Shown one piece after another: positions 1-13,869 of a DNA stretch of 64,000 nucleotides. The notes beneath the pieces are model-generated. The model made no database searches. It was not told the origin of the DNA and saw nothing but the letters and a program-made list of their open reading frames with translations. The translations under genes and the position numbers were made by a program. Positions within the stretch are counted from its first letter, which is position 1, and the number at the start of each line of letters is the position of its first letter. The stretch comes from Anoplopoma fimbria. Its lineage: Eukaryota > Chordata > Actinopteri > Perciformes > Anoplopomatidae. The stretch covers positions 3,956,139-4,020,138 of the forward strand of contig NC_072458.1 of NCBI RefSeq assembly GCF_027596085.1, written 5' to 3'.

Positions 1-1760
1 ACTGAAAGCTGACCTCTGTTCTTGGTCTTCCTGTGGCGTATGGTGGCGTGGACGAGCGAGCAGCCTGACGTCCAGGTTTGATGGCGTTTGCGGCGCTCCT
101 CCCGGAACCATTCTCCTGACAGGAAGCGCAAACGTGCTGGATCTCTCTCTGTCTCCTGGAGGACACTGCAGCGATGAAATGAGGCCAAGTTAAACAGCAA
201 ACCGACACAAACTAATTTATGCAAAGGTCAGCTGAAGTCGGCCTAGAACAAAAAATAAACTGTCACTGTCGTCACTTCTGTCATGCAAATTTACTTTTTA
301 ATGTTTAAAAGACAAACACTGTCCATTCTAATAAAAAAGCACACTCACTTATTTGGCTTGGTTTCTATTTACATTAACAACATGTACACTTCTCTTTGAT
401 ACGTTCTCCACGATGATAGAAGAGCTGAAACAATTTTATTTTTATTTTGGAAACCATTTTGATAATTGATTCATTGTATAAGTCAATTATAGAGCAAAAA
501 TGCAAAGCATTCTCTGGTTTTAGCTTCACAAATGTGACCATTTGTTCCATACCTTTGACTAGGAAATTGTGATGAGACTAAACAACGAGTCTTTTCATCA
601 ACAAAAAATCTTTGTTAATACAGTAATGCAATTTTGTTGTCAGCTGAGGCTCCAATTTGAAAATGTATCAACACAATCATCACAAACAAGAGACACCAAG
701 TTGACTATTAGATCTTATTAACTTAATCCGAGATATTGGGCTCTCTGACCATGTTGTGGTGACCAGTCATCAATAACATTTCCCAGATGCAGGAGCTGCT
801 CAGCTCCGTAGGCAGAAACAGTTTCACTGTGTAGATCTTTGACTTCCCTCCCTGAAGCAAGGCTGAATTTCCAGGAAAAGCAGACAGCTGCCCCTGAGCC
901 CCAGACCTCTTGGAGCCACAAATGCCGCAGGTTCACAGTGTGACAATTGATTTGCGGTAATTTTACTAACTGGAAGTTTGTTTGGAAGCAAACTGACTCA
1001 TATTGAAGAGGGTCCCTGTATCAAAACTTTCGTTATTTCAGCTGACATGTTACATGTTACTACACGTCAATTGGTCACACAGTAAACCTGCGCTCTGTAG
1101 AACTTTTCATACAAAAAGTGTTTTTGTTTTTTTACAACTTTAAACTAAAACATACAGACAAGAGATTAATTTAAAGAAATGATGAACAAATGAGTGAAAA
1201 TACAAATGAATGCTGATAATTCCTGACAGTTGTACTGTGTAATATACTTAAGGCATTAACATCCTATCATGCTCTTTCACTTTACTGAGACTTGTCCCCT
1301 TTGGATTGAAGCATCAAATCAATTCACAATTATTCTGAGAGGTCACCTTGATCCAATGATGAAACATTTCTAAATGGGAGTTTTATTCTACCTGATGACA
1401 ATGCCCCCCATTCACAGGGCACAAGAGGTCACTGAATGGTTTCATGACAATGATAATGATAAATGGTCACCAGATCTCAATCAACAAAACTAAGAATGGT
1501 GTAAAGACTTATATAGTCTATCTATGCCATCGCACTGGGACAACCTTTAACTTTACTTATGATTTGTCATCTCTCTGTTTGTTTGAGTTAATCACTGGAC
1601 AAAACTCCTAAAAAGGATAAACAGTCACCTCTGACCTTACACGTCCTTCATCAAGCTGACGCAAATCCAAGTCACGCTGTAAGACCTGCAGGATGGTGGA
1701 CTGCTCCTCTTCTGTCAGGTGGCTCAAGTCAAGATCAGAGTCAACCCGCTCCTCCTCCAT
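1..1760 (-). CDS. sytl1: Synaptotagmin-like protein 1, 5' end only (partial)
   Basis: Two coding exons of the N-terminal Slp homology domain (SHD, Rab27-binding in this family) are visible. Exon 1641-1760 starts with ATG at 1760 and encodes exactly 40 residues, beginning MEEERVDSDLDLSHLTEEEQ and ending LDEGR, followed by a GTAAGG donor. The next exon (about 1-155, acceptor CTCCAG) continues ETERDPARLRFLSGEWFREE, the second half of the SHD. An alternative acceptor at 166-168 would not keep frame. The exon may run past base 1, and the C2 domains lie outside the window. Slp proteins tether Rab27-bearing secretory vesicles to the plasma membrane (family knowledge). The assignment to SYTL1 rather than another SYTL paralogue rests on synteny with cd164l2, gpr3 and wasf2. 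Confidence 0.8.
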
Positions 1761-2425
1761 CCCTGAGTAAGAGGCAAAACCACAATCCTAAACAAACCTA
1801 AACACATCTCTTTTTACATTTAAATATGTTGTATATTATAGTTATGTCATTTTATGTCTCGTCTGAGATTCTGAGGGCCTTATGGCTTGTGTATCTCAGA
1901 AGACAGTATATGAAACAGTTTAGTATATTGGAACATTTTGGCTTGCTAAACCAGTGCTTCTCAACCTTTTTGCCATATCACTCCTTCTCAGATTGTTTAA
2001 TTTGAATAATCATTAAGGCCTGAAGAGGTAAAAGTGTTCATTTTCTCACAAGCAAAGAAATGTCAGATAGAGCAGACGTATTTTTTTGTCTTCTATCTTA
2101 CCCTGTTAATTATTTCCAAATCCCTCGTGTTTATCTTTTGCCTCCACATTGTTAAACCACTCAATACACTTTGAATTCATGACCCCCAGCAGTTCTGGTG
2201 CCTCAGTGGGGGAGGACACATGTCTGCTTCAATAGCTTTCATCTGTTTTAAATGCTCTCTACTGTAGACCCTCTAAAATACTTCAATTACAAATTAATTT
2301 TAATAACACTATTTAATAAAACCAACCTGATTGGCACTGAGGATCATGACGTTGAAAAGGAGGAAAGCAAACATCTATATGCCCTTAACTAACCTGCAAT
2401 ATGATCATGCCCAGAGGCAACTTAC

Positions 2426-2525
2426 CTTCAAGTAACTGATGCGTGCGCAGATCGAGTCGCTTTGAGTTGGGAGTTTGGCAAAGCGGATATTATGAAAGTG
2501 CAACCCAGCTTTCACAACATGACAC
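2426..2525 (-). other. sytl1: Probable noncoding 5' exon of sytl1
   Basis: A 100-nt segment on the minus strand lies between a good acceptor (TTTGTTTAG at 2526-2534) and a consensus donor (AAG then GTAAGTT, 2425 downward). It sits upstream of the sytl1 ATG exon and has no convincing conserved reading frame. Another donor-like site (TTCAG then GTAAGG) at 2722 may mark a further upstream untranslated exon. This is predicted from splice signals only. Confidence 0.4.
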
Positions 2526-2612
2526 CTAAACAAACAAATATATATATATATAACATATAATACGATCACAATAATAGAGCGTGTATTAGATGACATAAGG
2601 TGCAGGTTTCCT

Positions 2613-2613
2613 C

Positions 2614-2643
<30 letters not shown>
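2613..2643. repeat. (AAT)n microsatellite
   Basis: About ten copies of an AAT/ATA triplet in the 5' flank of sytl1. Confidence 0.9.
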
Positions 2644-2644
<1 letters not shown>

Positions 2645-2950
2645 GTGATGTTCTCATCTACAATGATTAAATAGTTGCTGTGATAATTAAAAAGATATTG
2701 AAGTTTCTGGTCATGACCTTACCTGAACTTTACCTTTAGAAAAAAAACAAAAAACAGCTACAATGTCCTCATCATGAACATGAGAGAGAGGACACCTGTC
2801 GCCACTTTCCCCCTTTTTGGATCAAAGGTCACACACCGTCTCACTTTCTGTACATCCACACAGCGAAACATAAAAAACCCAAGAAAAAACTCTACTGCCT
2901 CACTTGAGAGCCTCCGACACTTCCATCTGTGAAAAGGTTTGTGAAAAGTC

Positions 2951-2951
<1 letters not shown>

Positions 2952-3016
<65 letters not shown>

Positions 3017-3172
3017 CACGCCCTCCTGAGTGAGTCCGCACTGAGGCTGCAGTCAGCTGGGAGGCGGAACAAACGGAAAATACTGAGAGAAGGAGAAGCC
3101 TAACTGTGTGTGCATGTGTGTTTTAGATTGATAGATTGATACAGTGTGTTTGTTCGAATGTATGATATGACT

Positions 3173-3247
<75 letters not shown>
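2952..3247. repeat. Opposed (TG)n and (CA)n arrays
   Basis: A (TG)~31 array at 2952-3014 is followed about 160 bp later by a (CA)~37 array at 3174-3247. The two are in opposite orientation and could pair as an inverted repeat. Long open frames here are poly Cys-Val or His-Thr artefacts. Confidence 0.9.
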
Positions 3248-3249
<2 letters not shown>

Positions 3250-5320
3250 TGTTTTACCAAATGGCAGGGTGGAGGTGGGAAATAGTTTTCCTCCTTGTAG
3301 CCGTCCACACCTGCTTAACACACATTAGGCTTCTGCTGCACCTAGGCTTACGCTACTGTAGCCTACTACACACACATGTGCAAACATTACACAGATCTAT
3401 GCTTGTTTTAAAGGGAGTATAGCCAGCAGCACATGAGGCTTGCCTCAACTTTAGTGTGGCAATATGTGTGTGTGTTTGTGTGAGTTCCCTTTCTCCCATT
3501 AGAAATGTGTTTGTGTGTGTTGGGGGAGGGTGCATTCAGAGTGTGAAAGACCTGTATTCAGTCCTGTCCTTTGTCAACAAACTTGGATGACAGCCACACA
3601 CTGCCCAGTTGGGAAACTTTTTTTGTGCAGGCTTATTCAAGCCTGCATGGGTCCTGGCTCAGACAGCACTTGGTGGATCCAACCAGCCATCCTGCTGCTC
3701 CCCTAAAGGCCTCCAACAGCGCTCTGTCCCTGCTACATGCTGGGATCCCCTGCTGACACCCATACATGTAAGGATTAATAGGTGATTCTTATCTGCAGAC
3801 ACTGAGTATGTCTCTGGTCGCACCCAAAGTACAGCAGAATTGGTTCACTCACTCTTCTCGTATGGGGTAAATCTGCACTCAGCATATAGTGCACAATCTC
3901 TTACAATGATTACCAACTCCTCATTTGCATGCAAGAAAGCACAAACACAATGAAACAGGTATTTATTCTAGTTTATTCAGGTTGCCAGCCTTTTTAATCA
4001 TTTTCATGCGAATGGCATCCCAAAAACAAACAAATTCATTTTGACTTTAACCAGCATTACTTTAAGTACACAGGGTCACCTCACATCTCTCTGAACTGTT
4101 ATCCAAGGGTTATAGCTGCTACGGAAATTATATAAATATGAGCAGTTGAAACAGAAATCTTCTTTATGAAATGTAATATATAAAATAAAGACTGAGCTAT
4201 TGACAAGTCAAAACAAAAACACTCACAAATCAGAGGAGAGGTCTTAACGCTATAGTGCAAGTAGATATTCAGTTGCTTAGATAATTAAGAATAAATGTTC
4301 CCAAAAGAAGGGGTCTAAGGACCTCCACGGGTGTTTCCTCAGGGTCCCCAGCTAAATTATTTGACTCACTGCAAGTAAATAAATTAAAGATATAAAATAC
4401 ATAAATAGTGTTTTTTTTTGGGTTTCAATAAAGCACTAGAAAGTTATGCAACTCCACATGAAACACAGATGTCTTCTAAGATGATGGACAAAGTCATTCA
4501 GAGTCTTATTTTGGTCTATTTTAGGATTTTTTAAAGAAGTATAAGAGCCTGTTATGACCTTGTATGACCTACTGTCTACATTGGGATTATATCGCTCTTT
4601 CCCACAACAGCACTGTACTATTTACACAAGTGAAACAGCGCATTGGATACAGCTAGTTGCTTTTTGTTTGTCACAGGACAAACACTTAACATGTTCTTAT
4701 GTTGAAAATTTACGGTGGGTTTAGTCACAAAGGTGATTCACTGAAAAAATGTGACCCATTTTGCTTCTCATTTCTCTGATTGTATTAATACAGCCAAAAT
4801 GTCTCTAGAATAATACTATACTAAAAATACTATACTAAAAAATACTATACAAACTCAGTGAACACTCAACACAATGTGATATTCTGAGAAAAAACGTCCT
4901 CTTATAAACACACCCATCCCCCAGGGGGACTGATGGGGACCAAACAAATTAATGACAGGGCCTCTGGAAAAATAAACACTCTTGTCGTCAGAACTCGATG
5001 CGTCACTGCTCTGCTGTCCTCCAGCCTGGCCTGTTTGCCCTTCATACATCTTGTCTTCACTGTGGCTGCTCTCTGTAAGAAGACAGGCATCATTTGGATT
5101 TGGACAGATGGGGTTTGTGATCAGAATCAAAATTCAATCTAGAGGAAAGTTAAAGTGGAACATGCTGTACATAGGATGCTGTTCATCACTCCTGCCACCA
5201 GAGGCTGCTGTTGCACCAACAGATTGTCACTTAACTCAGTGACACAGTCACATTTACATGCACATACTTAAACTAGTACTGTCACGTTAAATTCTCTGTT
5301 CTCTAACACCTATGTACGAA
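3250..5320. other. Region without recognised gene; probable cd164l2 3' side
   Basis: No conserved coding exon was recognised. The stretch is AT-rich, with no long open frame that resembles a protein. Its right part probably holds the 3' untranslated region of cd164l2 (minus strand). A possible alternative terminal exon is listed separately. Confidence 0.4.
4930..5072 (-). other. cd164l2: Possible alternative 3' exon of cd164l2
   Basis: On the minus strand a clean acceptor (TTCTTACAG) precedes 5072. If the last main coding exon is spliced at the GTGAGT that overlaps its stop codon, the join would change the C-terminus from YDPM to YDPIEQPQ before a stop. Both versions keep a tyrosine-based Yxx-phi tail motif. 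There is no independent evidence that this exon is used; it may simply be 3' UTR. Confidence 0.3.
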
Positions 5321-5324
5321 AAAC

Positions 5325-6878
<1,554 letters not shown>

Positions 6879-7188
6879 CCTGACAGCAGCAGAGCACCAA
6901 CACCTGCAACTGAGAGGTGAAGATTTTTGGTGCTTGGAGAGGAATTAGTATCAACCAAAAGGTTTCGATAAAAATAACTTCTGTAAGTCCTCAAAAAGGT
7001 TTCCAAACGTTGCAAATAGAGATATGGCTCCTGGCTGGGACACAGAGAGAAAGACAGGAGACACAGAGATCTGTGTAACTTGAGCAACACCCGAACCTGG
7101 TTTCCTGGCAACCAATTGGCCCACCTCAACCCTCCTGAAATACACACCTGTTGGGACGGAGTGACACCTGTTTACTTCGACGGGCAGT

Positions 7189-7304
<116 letters not shown>

Positions 7305-7309
7305 GCATT

Positions 7310-9232
7310 CACAATCGAAATGGGAATAATAACTACATTTACGTACAAATAATCTGCAATCAATTGACTTTTGTGGCCCTCAGGTGTATCTTTATCATTA
7401 TTTAGTATTTTACTTTCACACTACTCACATTCTCAAACGGAATGTGAGACAGAAAAATGTGAGACAGAAAAATCTTTCCTGTGAAGGCTCAAGCTATTTT
7501 TATAAACATGCATCTGCTTAATAATGTCTGGTTAAAACAGAATATATGCACTATCATGGCTCTCATTTTAATCAGGGTTTTGACTGATCCTGTAGTTCAT
7601 AATATGTGTCTTGGGTGATTCGGTCCAATTAGGACAGCTACATTTATACTGCGATGTGATTGCTTTTAAACACAATGACGTTGGCATTCGACTACGTACA
7701 GTAGACAGCCTGTGCGTCAGTAGTCTATAGCATCACCTCAAGTGTGTCATTGACTGTGATGAAGAGCTGCCCAATCATTTGTCAGTCAATCAATAATTGA
7801 CTTGACAAACAATTCAGGCAAGGTACTCAAAAATTATGAATAACACTTTTCACTAGAAGCACAAATTAAAAAAGAGAAAATGTGAAATAATCGGACAAGA
7901 TTCCAATTAATCTGATGACAAATCAATACATGACATGATATGAATAAACAGCATTTGGACCCAAGACAGAAGGTCTGACCAAAGCTTTTATTGATATTAA
8001 CCGATGTCTAATTCATCACTTTATGGAATGGTGGAAATAAGACAACAAAAGGGGGCTCAGACTGCCCTATAGGCTCCATAACTCCCAGCTATACCCCTGT
8101 ATACAGATGTGCAAATGCACCAGCACAAAAGTACAAGCCCTCTGACATGCAAAGCGTTACTGAGTCACAGCCCGGGCTGCCAGCCCTCAAAAGCAAGTGC
8201 ATTGATAGCAGAATCACGACACAGTTTTCAGCTCTATGTAATAATTCCACCATCACCCCCTCCTCCGCTCACACCGACGTAGCTCATGCACTCCCACATC
8301 TCATATGTTCTCTCACACAATGTCTCGGTGCATCTGTGAAGCTCTACAGGGTGGCTGTTTTGTGTGTCGGAGTGCTAAAAATTCACAAAGGGATTTTCCG
8401 CAGCCCTGTCGAACACGATGTCCTCCTCCACTGATGCTCCCACTGCTGGCAAAAAACTTACGATACACCAGCGTAAAAATAGTGCATAATGCTGCAATTT
8501 ACAGCCAATGGTGGCAAAAGAATATGTTAGTATTAGGAAAATACAGATATAACTGAATAAAACACATCATTGCAAGGACATAAAAATGGGAATCCATCAC
8601 AATATGTTTTAAACATGAAAATCACAGGGATAATACACAAATAAGTGTAGTTATATAATTAAAATACAATGTTTTTTAATGGCATCATCACATTTTCCAT
8701 GAATATTGTGGAAAGCAGGAAAGTAAGTCCTCAGGTAAGAAAAACAGCTGTCATTTTGCATAAATTTGGAACTGCTCCACATTTTGAAGGGGACAAGTGT
8801 TGCACCTCAGATCCCTTAAATGACGTAGGTGGGCTGTGTTGGCAGGAAGCGTGTCCTAATATGGCTCGAGAAGGACGAGATTCCCCCCAGTTAGCGCATT
8901 GATATGCGCAACCACGCAGACACAGACCTTCCTGCAGCACCCACGCTCTCTATCCAGCCGGGGAAGCCTTGAATACCCTGCTGCTGTTAAGATACTGTAG
9001 GTGGGCAGGTTGTGTTAGGATGCTCAAATCGAAGAAGAATCAATACAATAGACAACAAGCTAAATCATTTTTATTCTTGGTGTTGGTTTTGTTTATCCTC
9101 ACCATTCACCATTCTTAGTATTTAAGGGTTATTTTTTCATTATTATCATTATTATTACATTAACCTCATAATGTACAATTGTGTGTATATATATATATGT
9201 GTGTATGTTTGTATGTATGTGTGTGTGTGTGT

Positions 9233-9273
<41 letters not shown>

Positions 9274-9600
9274 TTTTTAAATGAGGCGTTTATTCAAGTC
9301 TGTAATCAATTTATAGGTTGCCCATCCCCGTGTAAAACCTTCCAATGTACTACTATCAACACAAATAATAATAATGACACAACTAATAATACAATAAAAC
9401 AATAAGAACAACAATAATAATACGACAAAATACATGTCGTGGCTGGGTTTTGGCTAAGGAACTGGGAAATGATAGATGAGGATAGAGAGTCAACTCCAGA
9501 TGATGTTGCTCTGCAGGACGTCTCCTCATGACTCATCCTGATGCGCTTCAGCACCGTGGACAGCGCCGGTCCTCGCTCTGCAGCTCCACACCTCTGAGTC
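7310..9600. other. Intergenic, no gene seen
   Basis: The space between cd164l2 and gpr3. Only short unrelated frames are present, plus a mixed TG/TA microsatellite at 9181-9271. I recognise no conserved coding or RNA element. Confidence 0.6.
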
Positions 9601-9635
9601 CTCATTCAACAAGGCCCCTGGGTCTTATTGATAAA

Positions 9636-9636
<1 letters not shown>

Positions 9637-9719
<83 letters not shown>

Positions 9720-9724
9720 TGTGT
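9637..9724. repeat. (TG)n microsatellite
   Basis: A nearly uninterrupted TG array about 140 bp upstream of the putative gpr3 promoter elements. Confidence 0.95.
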
Positions 9725-9864
9725 GGTATTGGTGGTCATTATTTACAAGAAATGAGAGCAAGAGTGAACCGCAGTGGGAGGGGCCACAGAGTTGCCGCAT
9801 TTTTCTGAATGAAATTACTCCTTCACATCCCCTCCCTACTCTACCCGCATCCTCAATGCCGGCA

Positions 9865-9900
9865 GCTCATTGGTCGAGCCTCCCATTCACTGACGTCAGA
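9865..9900 (+). promoter_or_regulatory. gpr3: Candidate gpr3 promoter: inverted CCAAT box and consensus CRE
   Basis: ATTGG (inverted CCAAT) at 9869-9873 and a perfect palindromic CRE, TGACGTCA, at 9891-9898 lie just upstream of a predicted noncoding exon (about 9925-10057) that ends in a good donor (GAGACAG then GTACTG). Position and strand fit the first exon of gpr3, whose coding exon has an acceptor at 11731-11732. The transcription start itself cannot be seen. Confidence 0.5.
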
Positions 9901-9924
9901 CAGGCTCTCTTGTGGATGAGTCCG

Positions 9925-10057
9925 CACGCAAGAGCACCCATTCTGCCTCCCATGAGCTACTGGGAGAGATTGAAGAAAAGGAGATGCACGACAAGCCAAG
10001 TGAGAATTTAGCTCAGCTTTGATGAAGACAGGAGGACTCTCATCCTTATCGAGACAG
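9925..10057 (+). other. gpr3: Putative noncoding first exon of gpr3
   Basis: Downstream of the CRE and CCAAT motifs, ending at an AG/GTACTG donor (10058-10059). The coding exon of gpr3 begins after a pyrimidine-rich acceptor at 11731-11732, so an upstream untranslated exon is expected. The left boundary is approximate. Confidence 0.4.
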
Positions 10058-10275
10058 GTACTGAACACACCACTGCGGGCAGCATCACTCCATCTCCATC
10101 ATTTGGCTTGGATCTTGTAAGAGGAGAAAGCAAACCTGTTTAACTCTTGCAAAGGGACTCACTGAATCGCGTTTATAAGGTAATGATGAATAATCCAGTA
10201 TATGCATGTATGGCGAGTGTCTGTGCATGTGTGCATGTGTCGGGGACATCCTCTGTGGCGCAATGAACCTGTATT

Positions 10276-10281
10276 TTATAT

Positions 10282-10325
<44 letters not shown>
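10276..10325. repeat. (TA)n microsatellite
   Basis: Interrupted TA repeat in the presumed gpr3 intron. A second TA array lies at about 11080-11124, and AAT/ATT triplets at 11254-11300. Confidence 0.9.
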
Positions 10326-10328
<3 letters not shown>

Positions 10329-10570
10329 ACGGGGTCTTCCACACCCGGCAGGGGGATATACCTCCTCCCCCTGAGGATGAGAGACCCCTAAAGCCTTCAA
10401 ACCAGCTCCTTAATAAGGCAAAAAGAAACCATCTTAAAATATCATTAATGTTTTACAGTTATGGTGTGGAATGTCCTTTCAGTAGGCGTGTAGTTCAGTT
10501 TGACATGTGCTAAAGAACAAGCAGATACCACACCGGAGAGCACAGGCATCTCAACCTTGTAACAGGCGGA

Positions 10571-10638
10571 TTCTTTAAATAGCCATACATGTCTTTAAAT
10601 AGCCATACATGTCTCTTTCATTAATGAAGGAGACATGT
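10571..10638. repeat. Tandem duplication plus 32-bp near-perfect palindrome
   Basis: An approximately 20-bp unit (TCTTTAAATAGCCATACATG) occurs twice in a row. The second copy runs into a palindrome at 10607-10638 centred on CATTAATG, with 16-nt arms and a single mismatched pair. It lies in the presumed gpr3 intron. Confidence 0.8.
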
Positions 10639-11080
10639 AGAATCTGGACACTGTACACATGATGTTCAGCATGTAGAGGGAGACTACGATGAGTGTAGTT
10701 AACATCATATTTGGACATGAACAGGAGGGCAACTTCAGACTGTAGCTCACTAACTGCATCTGGAAGTAAGTTTACAGATTACATTTGAATCGGACACATC
10801 ATTCATTATATTGAAGATGTTTGATGCTCCTGAAACGTGTGCAGGATAGAAAACAAAGCTTGGACGCCAGTGGTTGCACTGATTAAGAGTGACGTGCTAA
10901 AAAAAAACATAACAAAAAACATCAATGACAGCCTAATTATGCATTTATGTTTTGGTGACTCTATCTATCAAGTTGATTTGAGCCTTCATTTTGATTGACT
11001 ATGATTTGCGTGACTTCCTGCAAGACTACAGATGATGACGTCATTGACATATTCGGAGCCATCAGGTTTAGCCTACTTTA

Positions 11081-11129
<49 letters not shown>

Positions 11130-11755
11130 GAGATCATTAAAAAACAAAACATGAACATATTGACAGGCTGAAAAACAAATAATTGCAATTTAAAAATAGG
11201 TCATTGTAAAAAATGTAAGTGCATATTTTCTATATTGCCGTGTAAAGGCTAGTTTATTATTATTATTATTATTATTTGTATTATCATTATTATTATCATC
11301 ATTAAAACTGGAAAAATAACTATATAGGGTATTATTCTAATCAGTGAATACTGTATTCTTGTGTATCTGAATAAATCATTTTGTTTGCTAGTAATCCCTC
11401 TGTATAATAAAAAAACAAAACAATACAAGTCAATATAACTTGGCCCAAATGAGTGCAGGGCAATCTTAAATGGGCTACCACTTAATGCACTCATAGTGAT
11501 AATCTACTATTATATAGCCTAACCGCTTTGGTTTACAAGAGTATGACATCTTAAATTCAATTCCCACATTAAGTCCTCTTCTGGTGTGCCGGATGCCACA
11601 TTCGGCCTCCGGCAGTTCCACAGAAATAAATCAGAGCTTCTGGTCGAGGAAGGCTGTTTAACGGACAGATGGAGAAGCTAATGATCCATTAGAGCTAATG
11701 TCAACATCTCTCTCCTTTTTATTCTCTCTTAGGTTGTTTGAGTGACTGAAAAGCC

Positions 11756-12747
11756 ATGATCCTGAACGCCTCTGACCTAGGCTGGGATGAGTCCTCAGGT
11801 GCAGACCCTTTCTCCCCTCTGAACCAACTGGACAGCTCATCTACGTATGAAGTCCCGCCCCTCACCGTGTGGGCGTGGCCCTGTGTGTATCAGGAACTCT
11901 CATCGCCACTGAAAATGCAGTAGTTGTCACCACCATCTTGGCCACCCCGTCTCTTCGTGCACCTGTTTTCCTGCTGCTGGCTAGCCTCGGATTGGCCGAT
12001 CTCCTGGCAGGTGTTGCTTTGATCTTGCACTTCCTCTTCCTGTTCTGCGTCGAGCCCAGTGACTGGTCAGAATTGCTGACCTCAGGACTGCTGGTGACAT
12101 CACTGACCGCCTCGCTATGTAGCCTGATGGGTGTCGCTTTGGACCGATACCTGTCGTTAAGCCACGCCCTCACCTACGGCTCAAGCCAATCACGTTACAG
12201 AGCCGCCATCCTCCTGCTGCTGGTCTGGTTGGGCGCATGTGTCATTGGGGCGGGACCTGCAATGGGATGGCACTGTCTCGGGGAGCCAAACTCCTGTTCT
12301 GTAGCACGACCTCTGACCCGGACATACCTATCGTTGCTGTGTGGTGGCTTCCTGGTGGTGGTCATGGTAACCCTACAATTGTACGCAGGGATCTGCCGAG
12401 TGGCAAGGCGGCATGCCCATGCCATCGCTACCCAGAGGCACTTCCTTCCTGCCAACCACTCATATGCAAGCAAACACAGCAGTGGAAGGGGCTTCTCGCG
12501 GTTGATCCTGATCCTCAGTGTGTTTGTGGGCTGCTGGATGCCGTTCTCCCTCTGGGGGCTGCTAGGAGATGCATCCAGCCCGCCTCTGTACACCTATGCC
12601 ACCCTGGTGCCGGCGGCGGGAAGCTCGCTGCTGAACCCGATACTCTATAGTCTAAGACACAAAGACATTCGTAAGGTGCTGCTGCAGGCCTGCTGCCCGC
12701 ACAGATACACACAAAACACACACACACACTACCCTGTTGATGTGTAG
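11756..12747 (+). CDS. gpr3: G protein-coupled receptor 3 (GPR3/6/12 family), with a 1-nt frame break
   Basis: Single coding exon preceded by the acceptor TTCTCTCTTAG (11731-11732). ATG at 11756 in good context opens MILNASDLGWDE..., an N-terminus with an NAS sequon, reading to PPLTVW. The frame then shifts by one base at 11871-11874, and the rest of a seven-helix receptor reads from VALCVSGTLIATENAVVV to the stop at 12745. Class A marks are intact: the DRYLSL motif after helix 3, CWMPF in helix 6, NPILYS in helix 7, and a C-terminus ending PVDV. The span is 992 nt; adding one base gives 331 codons, or 330 aa, the length I recall for human GPR3. The family is constitutively Gs-active and raises cAMP, with roles in oocyte arrest and neurons. 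Without the base the first frame stops after about 60 codons. Assembly error is more likely than a pseudogene because the rest is fully conserved. Confidence 0.88.
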
Positions 12748-12866
12748 ACTGCCAAACCTCGCCGGACTCAAACCCCACCACACAATCTATGCCAGACATA
12801 TCACTGTTTGTGTGCCAAGATACACACATAGCTGCATTGACTATCATCCAGATTCAGAACATGAAG

Positions 12867-12876
<10 letters not shown>

Positions 12877-12918
<42 letters not shown>
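12877..12918. repeat. (AC)~21 microsatellite in gpr3 3' UTR
   Basis: AC array 130 bp after the gpr3 stop codon. Confidence 0.9.
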
Positions 12919-12920
<2 letters not shown>

Positions 12921-13374
12921 CCACACAAGCAGGAAGCACTTCTCTGGGAGATGAAGTCCCTCTGCAAATCAGAATGTTCTGCACTTTTCCTGGCTGGTGG
13001 CCATATCGGATCTAAACGTACTGTCTTGTTTGTACTTTGTGCCTCATCCTCAGTCAATTGTAGCTCCACTGGATCCCCAGACTGAAACAATCACAGGGAT
13101 GCTCTATATAACCCCACTCATAGATAGTGGATTTAATCACCATCAGCACTTTAATAAGGGGAGAAAGGGACGGATTTTAAATGTAAGCCTATCGCAGTGT
13201 AATGACATGTGATCCAAAGCCCAATTTTATTTACTTGAATGTCTAGAAAACACAATGTTCTAGACCTTTGAGATTCTATTTTGCACATGCTGTTACAGGC
13301 AGTTTGAAAGTACTGACCATATGTTCGTGTTGCACAGCCTTTTTGAAATGAATGAATATTTTATATTGATGAAT

Positions 13375-13380
13375 AATAAA
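13375..13380 (+). terminator. gpr3: Candidate gpr3 polyadenylation signal
   Basis: AATAAA on the plus strand 628 nt downstream of the gpr3 stop, followed by T-rich sequence. It is plausible as the end of the gpr3 transcript. Confidence 0.4.
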
Positions 13381-13869
13381 TATGCTTTTTTTTCTCTACT
13401 GGGTGATGTCAGCACTCTTCTCTTTACTGCTGCTGAGGCTTTTAGTGTGTTTGTCTCTCTCTATCTCTCACTGTTTAACCCGGTTAGGCACAGACTGCTG
13501 CTCTCTATTCCTGTATCCTAAATTATTTGGTGGCTAAAGCAATATTCAAGATTATTACCATCACTCTGCATCCTTTTAAAACCTACAAAGCAGTCTTGGT
13601 ATGAGGATAAAGTGATTATGCAAGAGGTTTTCTTTCCTCCTACTCATTTTCTGAACTTTAATTCAATGGATTCATTTTCTCACTCCCGACACAGTCAGCA
13701 CTGGGCACTGAGAAAAGGTGTCCACCGCTGATATGAAGAAGATGAGTCATGGATAAAGCATGAGGAGTCTAATGCCAAGGCTTGATATTCTTAGGAACTT
13801 TGTTATTCAACACATCACAGCATACGCACTAATTATTCTCACAGGAAAGAAATCCAAACAATCAGGTTA

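Noticed and set aside
11869..12747. gpr3 starting at a GTG at 11869
   Set aside because: This is only the start of the open frame after the frame break; the real N-terminus is encoded from the ATG at 11756 in the neighbouring frame.
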